64,000 nucleotides of DNA from contig CM068367.1 in NCBI GenBank assembly GCA_034769895.1, positions 128,328,927 to 128,392,926 of the forward strand, in the 5' to 3' direction. The DNA comes from Magicicada septendecula. Its lineage: Eukaryota > Arthropoda > Insecta > Hemiptera > Cicadidae. The translations under genes were made by a program, and so were the position numbers. This document shows positions 56,401 to 64,000 of this stretch, one piece after another. The first letter of the stretch is position 1. Every line of letters starts with the position of its first letter. Under the pieces are notes generated by a model. That model did no database searches and was not told where the DNA came from. It saw only the letters and a list, made by a program, of their open reading frames with translations.

Positions 56401-57479
56401 GGCCGATCACTGGTGCGTGATTGAAAATGGGAACCAGTGAGTTTCCATAGAAACTACTTCTTTGTTGTCAATAACATAGAAAATTTTGAATTTTTTGGTG
56501 AGTTTCAGTGCCATATCCCCTTAAATTTATCGTAAGGTAGTACATCAGACAAGAATTTATTACGGAGCGATGGATCAGGAGGAAGCGAGTATACATATAT
56601 ATTATATTTATAATTATAAATATATATTTTTTAGATTTATTGAAGCATTTTCAGTGCTCTTCTCTGTGCATTGCATTTGTGCAATGCCTGTAAATTTTTC
56701 CTAGTGCTTCTAATGTTGCACAGGATATGATACCTCTGATGTTATCCCATTCCTGATTACTGATGGATGTTTGTTGTGTTAACTGGCTCAGCTAAATCTG
56801 GTACAGGTGTCGTATACCTTGGAGTTAGATGTACTTTAAAAGTTTGCGTGGGGCACCAGCACTCTTATGGGTCACACCTTTCTCCACTTACCAGGAATTC
56901 TAATATTTGATATGAGGAGAAAATGCTCAGGCTTAACCCTTTAATGGTTCATTTAATTGACCACAATCTGACCTAAAAATTCTCATTTTTTTCTTTAAAA
57001 TGTACATATTCCATTTTGTTATTGTAAAAGTAATACTAAAGAAATATAAGTATGGTGTATAACAATGGAAAACACCTTTTATATGAATTTTCAGATGGTG
57101 AATTTTTGACATCATGGGTTCCAGTTAGTGTAAAAAAAAAAGCTTGATTTCCCTTTCAATACTGTAAAAAACTCTTTATTAATACTATTTGCAGAAATAT
57201 TGTATTGAAAAAAAATCAAAATAAACTAACACAGCTGCAAACATAAACAGACATAAACTGGAACAATCCTCGTGGTCTGGTTCGATGACATAATATCTGA
57301 CACGAGATGGCGCTCAATTATATAAAGCAAAGAGGAATGGGTAACTCAAAATACAGGACATCATATTGGAAAAGTGTGGAATTACCACTTATACATATAC
57401 TATTTTGAATGTTCATCACTACTTTGTTCACAGCACTTTATAATTATTAATATTGATGGTACTTTCTCTTGTGAACTTA
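56401..57479. other. repeat-derived sequence splitting the LINE
   Basis: About 56440-56490 carries the AGTTTCCATAGAAACTACTT-type dispersed repeat also seen inverted at 46.76-46.80 kb. The remainder has no coding content that I can support. The block separates the LINE RT part from its endonuclease part. Confidence 0.45.
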
Positions 57480-57841
57480 TTTGTTGTATTCTCTCATACG
57501 ACGTTTCGGAGTGTTGTTCTCCTTCTTCAGTGAGGTTTGTATACAGAACGTGGCAAGTTGTCGGTAATTTGTAACGGTTTTTAGTTAATAGGTTGTGTGT
57601 GGGGGTGGAGGTGGAAGGGGATTGGCGCGGGATTTTGAATTATTGTATGTGTTGTTTATTGCTGTGTCGAATAGTGTGTTTGATTTAAATTGTAAATGGT
57701 CATTGAGTATGTTGTTTTGTTGTGTTTGTATATTTCGAATTGTTCTGTGGTGTTAAGTTTGCGACTTTTGGGTAGGTAGTGTAAAATTTCAAGGTTGTTT
57801 AACTGTGGTTTTCTGTCAGGATGTGTGTGGCAAACATACAA
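57480..57841 (-). pseudogene. Penelope-like 3' end fragment
   Basis: The minus frame gives NNLEILHYLPKSRKLNTTEQ and FEIYKHNKTT, matching the last part of the GIY-YIG region in the copies at 7-9 kb. Downstream the non-coding end has CTGAAGA, one extra A, stem GGAG, loop, CTCC and GAAACG at about 57534-57500. The 5' part of the element is missing. Confidence 0.8.
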
Positions 57842-57869
57842 TCCAATTTTGTGTATTATAAGTCGGCGG

Positions 57870-58370
57870 CACTTTTTTTGAACAAATCAACTGACGTATT
57901 ATCTCATCACAGTGTCTCCATAGTTTTCCATTAACTAAAATGTAATCAATTATGGACAGAGATCCTCTAGTGCACCTCTCGAGTCATCCTCTAGTGTATC
58001 TATAAGGGAAGAACATGTAGTTAATTCTAAAATTATTGAATGTTGTAAAATCAATGAGCTGTCATCCATTTCCATTTACCGTTCTTTCACTATGACTTCT
58101 TATTACAGGAGTGATAGGGGAATTTCCAACATGCGCATAGAAATCCCCTTCTACTATTGGATAAACATTTCTGTTTATATTATTGACAACTTTCTGTAGG
58201 ATTCCATAAAATTCTTCTGGCTATTCTTTGTGACCATCCTCCAGGCTATATATTGCTATGAATGTTGTGTACCTCTTTATTGTTTTGTATCTTACTGTTA
58301 ATATTCTTTCATTTAGAACAGGTAATCTTGTATGGTGGGTTGTCGGAGGTGAAAAAAATATTTCTGACAG
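57870..58370 (-). pseudogene. LINE endonuclease (APE-type) remnant
   Basis: On the minus strand: VLNERILTVRYKTIKRYTTF, then IAIYSLEDGHKE, FYGILQKVVNNINRN and EGDFYAHVGN (the GDFNAxxG box). A LIDF-type block and SIIDYILVNGKLW (the DYIL box) follow. Stops interrupt it. The layout is that of the N-terminal endonuclease of a LINE ORF2, probably the element continuing at 56.4-54.6 kb. Confidence 0.7.
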
Positions 58371-58433
58371 TTAATTTGAAAGCCACTTAAAATAATGAAT
58401 GCTCACATTATTTATGAGGGAGGTGTATAATGC

Positions 58434-58853
58434 CAGAGGTGTATTTATGAGGGAGGGGATGAACCCCTCCCCAGATGACCGAAAAAATTTACTTAATCTT
58501 TAATTTTTAGGCTGTTTTATTATTTTTTAGTTGTGTATACTACTATAGTAGTAACACTTTTTTAAATATACAAACAGGTTAAATACAGAGCGTTTGTATA
58601 TACTTTTGAAATATAGGAAAGTCAAATAAGTCAGTAAGTGTCTTGTAAACAATGTATCAATAACGCGTATTTTTATTATGTTATTTCCGTTTGACCGTTT
58701 ACTTTAATGGGATTGATTTCAGGATTTATCACATGTTTTTTCAGCCACTTTAAAGATAGTAATTCTGATTTATCTTGTTTCTTCTTTTGTATGAAGCTGA
58801 CTGGACTGGACCCCCCCCCCCCCCCAAGACCAAATTCTAGATATGCCACTGAT
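58434..58853. mobile_element. possible hAT-type MITE
   Basis: The left end CAGAGGTGTATTTA and the right end (minus strand CAGTGGCATATCTA) are similar inverted ends with C or G runs just inside. No convincing 8-bp duplication. Confidence 0.35.
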
Positions 58854-59460
58854 CATGTATGATTATTATCTTGTCATGTCTAGTTGATTCCTAATTAGAT
58901 ATAGTTACATTTTGGAGCAGTGGTGTAACCATGGGGGTTACTGGGAGTTAGAACCTCCATTTGTAGGTTTACAATGAAATTTTGTAGGTAAAATCTGCAG
59001 GCAGGTAGTAATGTCTAGCTTGCTAGTAGCCTGCATACTGTAACTGACAAATCACTTACTACAATGAACATTTATCCCCTGGTTTGTCGTTAGTTGCCTA
59101 CTACCATATTAGATTCCTGGTCAACAACCCCACCATAACAAATCATGGTCAATAACCCTTTTCATGGAGAAACCCTGACTGTGCCATTGGTTAACTGGAA
59201 TTAAGTCTAAACTGATTCCAGTTCCTAAGCTAGGGGCCTGCTGTCTCTCTTGCCTTTTGTCTTAATGTCCATGAGTTATCTTAACATAGAGTATCATTCT
59301 CTTTCTGTAACATGCCTTAAATACTTTAGTTTTATTTTCTGTCAACACTATTTCTTTTCACTTATACCAAGAACATGGCATTCCTCTTGGCATTCATAAT
59401 GTGATCTACTGTAATGGGTCTAAATTTACATAAATATTATTTTCAAAGTTTATGAATTCT
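58854..59460. other. non-coding sequence
   Basis: CAGTGGTGTAACCATGG at about 58918 resembles another hAT-type end, without a partner. Nothing else can be supported. Confidence 0.4.
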
Positions 59461-59469
59461 ATAACATGT

Positions 59470-60388
59470 GCAGATGAGGCCCCCTTAAGGTGACACGATT
59501 GCCAGTAAATGTTTTCATGACTATATATGGTTATGCAGCAAATCTCAAGTTTATTTGTAGTCAGTGATTAATAACGAAGGAATGTTGTTGACGAAAATCA
59601 GTTCGTGGACAGTTAAAAAGGTGATACTAAGTTCAGCGAAACTTTTCAATACTGAGGACTAGACGTATGGCGGGGAGCGGAGTGAACCAGTTTAGAGACG
59701 ATACCAACGGAAATTTTTAACACTGAAAGTCAGTCGACCACCATCTTTTGCGCTGTGCAGCAGCAATCGCGGGTGCCCGCATAGACCGCATAAACAGCAG
59801 AAAACGTAAATCAAACAATGTGAAATTCTAACTAATATTGGAACGTAAGAAATATAAATCGTAATAATAATAATCAGTGATCAGTAAAAAATTTGGAGTG
59901 ACAGTTTCGGCCATAAAAACGTTAAAAGTGAAAACAACAGACAGTGCATGCCACAAGGAGACGTCCCATGTGGTGACACCCTACGCACCATTAAAGGAAA
60001 GTAAATATAATTAAGTACTGGCATTTTTAAATTGAGCTCAATAAAAAAGAAATGTAGAAGTGTGAAAGTGTGCGTGATTGAGTGAATGAAAAAATATAGG
60101 CCTAACAAGAAGTGTTGAGTTTGCGTAATTCTTGATATACTTATTCGTATTTTGATGTAATAGTTGTTGGAAATCAGTTTTACGCCTTAAGGCGGAATAA
60201 GAGTGTTCATGATTTTTTTTATGTTATCAAAAGAAAATAAATAATGTTATATTTTACTCGATATACGCATTTTGTTATTTGTATTTGCCCACTGTTCTCT
60301 GCCAAAGTACACTAAACGAATTCCTGGTTTAAACCTTACCGATAAAAACAATATTAAATTAATAATCGATTACTGAGTAATACTTCAG
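59470..60388 (+). repeat. probable 5' LTR or leader of a second LTR element
   Basis: The sequence leads directly into a primer-binding site at 60390 and ends ACTTCAG, as an LTR end would. No second copy lies in the window, so its left edge is not fixed. Confidence 0.4.
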
Positions 60389-60389
60389 T

Positions 60390-60470
60390 TGGCGCCCAAA
60401 CAGGGACGAATTTAATTAATCTTAATTACTTAACTGAACATACTTCAGTTGGCGCCCGAATAGCAGGGAC
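60390..60470 (+). promoter_or_regulatory. doubled primer-binding site
   Basis: TGGCGCCCAAACAGGGAC (60390-60407) and, 60 bases on, TGGCGCCCGAATAGCAGGGAC minus a perfect match (60450-60470, with a three-base insertion). Both follow the same ACTTCAGT context. The first differs from the tRNA-Lys complement at one position. A short duplication across the LTR/PBS junction explains it. Confidence 0.75.
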
Positions 60471-60505
60471 ATTGTAAATTAAAGTTGATTTACAATTTAG
60501 TCGAA

Positions 60506-61102
60506 ATGGCAGAGAAGAATGCAAATGCAAGTTTATGCGAGAATATCCTTAGTCAATTAGCATTGATTAGGGAAATGATGAAAAATCAGTTTGACCAACT
60601 AAGAACAAGTTTGAATGAATGTAAAGCTGAAATCAAGTCAGCAGTAAATGCACGTAACGTAGAGTTAAAGTCATATAATTTGAACACAAATTTGAATGAA
60701 TTTAGAACTGAACTGAAGTCAGATAATGATAATTTGAACACGAATTTGAATGAATTCAAAACTGAAATGAATAATAAACTTGACAAACAAGACGAGAAAT
60801 TGGGAGACATGAATAACGAATTCGTGAATATAAGAAGTGAAATAGAAATGAGTAAATTAAGTATGAATAACCAATTTAAAAGTATAAGTGAGAGTTTTAA
60901 TGGAGTGAGTGAGAAGTTTGTTGAAATAAATAATAAACTAGAGAATATAGAAGTTGAATTAAACCAGATGAGTGGGTGTAGTGGTGTCGAAAATAATGAC
61001 GACACGGGTGAGTGTGACGAAAATGAAAATAACGAAGTAACAGACGACCATGGCGTCAATATAGGTGAGGATAATAACGGAAAATTACAAAGAAATAATT
61101 AA
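60506..61102 (+). CDS. gag-like coiled-coil protein of the second LTR element
   Basis: ATG at 60506 (MAEKNANASL) was preferred to an upstream TTG. The 198-residue frame is rich in Asn, Glu and Lys, with heptad-like repeats around NTNLNEFRTELKS and NTNLNEFKTEMNN, predicted coiled coil. An acidic tail (DDTGECDENENNE) follows. Composition and position just after a primer-binding site are like the N-terminal gag of the element at 28.8 kb, but I see no capsid motif or zinc finger. It ends before any recognisable pol. Confidence 0.55.
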   Translation: MAEKNANASLCENILSQLALIREMMKNQFDQLRTSLNECKAEIKSAVNARNVELKSYNLNTNLNEFRTELKSDNDNLNTNLNEFKTEMNNKLDKQDEKLGDMNNEFVNIRSEIEMSKLSMNNQFKSISESFNGVSEKFVEINNKLENIEVELNQMSGCSGVENNDDTGECDENENNEVTDDHGVNIGEDNNGKLQRNN

Positions 61103-61204
61103 CGAGGTAAGTGTTAGTTATAAAAATGAATTAACAAGTAGTAGCGGTAAGATAGTTGAAAACGAGATATATAAAAGTGATACAGTGAAAATAAATACTG
61201 ATGA

Positions 61205-61830
61205 TGATAATATAGAAACGGTGAGAGAGTAGAAATCAGTGTTTATAAGTTAGAGAGAGAATATGAAGAGAATTATTTTGTGAATATAGGACAGAGGGTA
61301 GAGTTTCCCCAGGTTTATTGTGAACCAAGATGTTTACAAATGTTTTTGACGGGCAAGAGTCCCTTAGAGGAAAACAACGTGTTTTCAAGTAGTCCCTTAA
61401 TTTTTTGCAGCTGTCCTGGAAAAGTCAGGAGGCGTTTTTATGATTTAATACCCTCTGTATGGAATGATAGAAAAAGTACGAAATGGTGTTATGATGAAAG
61501 GTATTTTGATAGGAAGATAGAGATGTTTAAGGTTAATAGAGGTTATAACGAATTAGTAGAGAGGTTAGATATTGAGAGAGTTAGTGATAGTAAGTACACT
61601 TACCTTGCGAAGTAATTAGTGCAGCAAATGATGATGATATTGATTACATACCTTGTGTCAAAACTGGTATAGCAGCAGATGATAATGATGAAATTGTAAT
61701 TGACCTAATTGTGACAAATTATACTAAGGGCGACTTGACTATACTCGATGGTGACAAATTTTATGTTGTAATAATATGGAATAATCCTGTTGATTATTGT
61801 GTGGTATTGTGGAAGGGTATGAGAATTTAA
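61205..61830 (+). pseudogene. second frame of the LTR element, function unknown
   Basis: The frame to 61615 includes GQRVEFPQVYCEPRCLQMFL, SSPLIFCSCPGKVRRRFYDL and WNDRKSTKWCYDERYF. It continues after a stop and shift with IDYIPCVKTGIAADDNDEIV and IIWNNPVDYCVVLWKG. Five cysteines lie in the first part. I do not recognise the family. It follows the gag-like frame where capsid or pol would be expected, so it may be a retroelement protein or captured sequence. Confidence 0.4.
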
Positions 61831-61922
61831 ATAGTCATTATACTGATAGAGATAATATAATGTATTTAATAAAAAATGAATTGTGTAGACGTAAGACCAT
61901 GTTATTATACGATGATGGGGGG

Positions 61923-62143
61923 TAAACAATTAGTTTTATTCTTCGTATTGTTTAAATTAGCAGCCATCCTTACTTTTCTTTTATAAAATTGCTAAACTGC
62001 TATAATTGTTTTTATTATTTAGACAAAGCTTTTCGTCATTACTGAATTACCTGAAGATGTCAGTAATGACGAAAAGCTTTGTCTAAATAATAAAAACAAT
62101 TATAGCAGTTTAGCAATTTTATAAAAGAAAAATAAACAATTAG
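61923..62143. mobile_element. tailed palindromic element D, 11-bp target duplication
   Basis: TAAACAATTAG at 61923-61933 recurs at 62133-62143 around a 199-bp insert. About 40 unpaired bases at the left form the tail; 61976-62044 then pairs with 62059-62130. At the centre: CTGAAGA (62051-62057), one extra T, stem GTCA (62059-62062), loop GTAA, stem TGAC (62067-62070), GAAA (62071-62074). No frame. Confidence 0.85.
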
Positions 62144-63300
62144 TGTTTATGAACGTTTAACTATGTGAGCAGTGGTTTTGAGTTGGACTGTCTTATGAAA
62201 TGATTTGTGGTAAACGATAACATATAATAATGTGGATTGTATATACTTTTGTGTTGATATTAAATGTAAGAATGTAGCAAGGTGAAGTATACTCAACTTT
62301 GTGAATTTTGTTAAAGTATGAAATGTGTTTCATAAAATAATTGAATTAATTTGAAAGGAGATAATAAATGAAATATTGTATAAAATGAATGTTGGTAACA
62401 AATTAAAAAATTTTTGAGAATTTAATGGTATAGTAAATGCAAAATAATTGATGATTGATTGGTAAAAAGTTCAATTGAGATTAAAGTGTAATGTTTATAA
62501 TTTTATGTGCAAATTTAAAGATGAATTGTTTATTTTGAGGTAATATTGTTTAATGTATAAAATCTTATGTAAAATGAGTGTTGATAATAAATTTGAATTT
62601 TTGGAGAATCTAATGGTATAAGAAGTGGTAAATAATTAAAAGTTGAGTATTAACAGGTTCAATTGAAATTAAAGTTTTGGAATGTTTGGAAATTTTATTC
62701 AGATGCAACTGAGATGTTTATTTTAATGTAATGAGGTTTATGTTCATTATGAGTATTTACTATGTTTTATTAGGTTGTATTATGTAAGTGTAGGGATCTT
62801 ATGTGGAAGGAGTAATTTAAAATAAATTCATAATTTAATAAATTATTTGATGATGGAGAAGGTGGTTACTAGATTGTTAGTAACGAATTGTTAAATGTTA
62901 AAATGAGTTACATCAGTAATGAAGAGTGTGTAATTGATTTTCTGATGAATTGATTTTCTGATGTAAATGAATGATGTTGTGTTGACGAGGAGTATTTCAT
63001 TTTGATGTATTAAGGAGTAATATGAAGATGCTTAACAATTGTTAAGTAAGTAATTTGTTCTAATGTAGTTGATTTAATGTGTTTTACTCTATATAAGGAG
63101 TTTGTTAATTTTGAAATGTGAATGGAATATTTATAATGGAAGGTATTTATACACTGTAATGGAAATGTTTATTTAAATTTTGATGGGAATCAGAGCGATC
63201 ATTTTGAATTTTGGGGTAAGAGTTAACGAGAGAAGGTTATACAGAATGTTGGTATGAAATTCTTATAATGTATTATACTTAGACTAAGTATTCATTCATG
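62144..63300 (+). other. AT-rich non-coding tail of the second LTR element
   Basis: About 62340-62540 and 62541-62740 are diverged tandem copies of a 200-base unit (shared words include GGTATA, GTTCAATTGA and AATGTTTATTTT). No frame. It resembles in composition the 36-38 kb part of the first LTR element. Confidence 0.4.
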
Positions 63301-63309
63301 TGTAGGATC

Positions 63310-64000
63310 TACAGGGTCCGGCAGAGAAACCTGACGGTTTTCTAAGTGAAATTATGAACAGAATAAATAGTTTATAAACAAAATTTTATTTTAGAATTAA
63401 AGTACATCTCAAAGCATTTTACTTTTATTAATTACTTTTTGAAAATCACATTCTTTAGATGGTGTCCCTCATTTTCAACACATTCTTCAAGCCGTAACGG
63501 TAAACTGTGCATTACGCGCCACAGAACTTCCGGAGAGATTGCCGCCACTTCTGTCCGAATATTCCGCTTCAAATCCACGATTGTCCGTAGTTGGTTCTGG
63601 TACACCCTATTCTTGAGATACCCCCACAGAAAGTAATTGCAAGCGTTGAGGTCGGGTGATCTTGGAGGCCACTGAACATCCCCTCGGTGTGAGATCACTC
63701 GGGCTCCAAACATCTCTCTCAATTTATTCAGGGAAGCCCTTGCAGTGTGAGCAGATTGTTTAAGACTTGGTCATTCACAATATTCACAAGTCCATGGCAA
63801 CAATGCATGCGAATTCTCTTATCCTGGGGCCTCTGTGTTTGCACTACAACAAGTTTGCAGGGAGGAAAGTCGAGTTCCAGATGCAAAATTCTGCATACGG
63901 AGCGGTCAGAAATCTGTAGGGCACTTGTGAGTTTTAATGCCAATCGCCGAGGACTCCTACGAATAGCATGACGCACGCGTTCAACATTCTCCGGGGTTCG
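63310..64000 (-). mobile_element. mariner/Tc1-group element, partial at window end
   Basis: The inverted end CAGGGTCCGGCAGAGAAACC stands at about 63312. The transposase is on the minus strand and runs in from beyond the window. Confidence 0.75.
63432..63998 (-). pseudogene. mariner/Tc1-group transposase with internal deletion
   Basis: The N-terminal side reads NVERVRHAIRRSPRRLALKL, then LQISDRSVCRILHLEL, a helix-turn-helix of the Tc1/mariner type, up to VNDQVLNNLL. It then jumps, without the central part holding the first two catalytic residues (about 110 residues by family length), to HTARASLNKLREMFG, WPPRSPDLNACNYFLWGYLK and LRTIVDLKRNIRTEV, ending NVIFKK. SPDLN..YFLWG is the block after the second catalytic Asp. 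It cannot be active. Confidence 0.85.

Overview
The window looks like nuclear DNA from an arthropod, most likely an insect with a large, AT-rich, repeat-laden genome. The evidence is GT/AG-split coding exons, long introns, microsatellites, and a transposon fauna of mariner, Tigger/pogo, Helitron, Penelope-like, Ty3/gypsy-like and non-LTR elements. I cannot name the species. Almost all open frames belong to mobile elements or are spurious.

One host gene can be built with confidence. On the minus strand from 50951 to 20297, seven coding exons join in phase into a 303-residue protein with a Lys/His-rich start, a PAPA-1-type region containing RWLDAIESGKL and LMTARQRAML, and a C-terminal HIT zinc finger. 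This is the INO80B (IES2/PAPA-1) subunit of the INO80 chromatin remodeller. Its first exon and leader are duplicated upstream (51446-51895), and a third, decayed copy lies inside intron 3 (about 47877-48110). Intron 5 is 19.5 kb because it holds a Helitron (23381-40944), itself split by an 11.8 kb Ty3/gypsy-like LTR retrotransposon (27411-39171).

Layout. 1-9.8 kb: Mutator-like remnant, small palindromic elements, a TIR element, and a cluster of Penelope-like 3' ends. 10.0-13.4 kb: a full-length but broken Tigger/pogo and a mariner-type deletion derivative. 15.1-19.6 kb: decayed mariner, then a TIR element enclosing a gypsy-like integrase fragment. 20.3-51.9 kb: INO80B with intronic LINE, Helitron, LTR and satellite sequence. 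52.9-58.9 kb: palindrome, LINE and hAT-like debris. 59.5-63.3 kb: a second LTR-type element with a doubled primer-binding site and a coiled-coil gag-like frame. 63.3 kb to the end: an internally deleted mariner/Tc1-group transposase.

The most unusual signal is a recurring class of small (about 175-425 bp) palindromic insertions. They carry a hammerhead-like core (CTGANGA, one extra base, a hairpin, then GAAA), an unpaired tail of roughly 30-45 nt on one side, and 11-12 bp target duplications (five cases resolved). The same core sits at the 3' ends of the Penelope-like copies here. Together this suggests non-autonomous, ribozyme-bearing retroelements (retrozyme-like) arranged as inverted dimers. 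A second notable signal is in the big LTR element: its gag has a RanBP2-type zinc finger where a CCHC knuckle is usual, and its 3.6 kb non-coding 3' region has repeated hairpins whose stems co-vary around an invariant loop.
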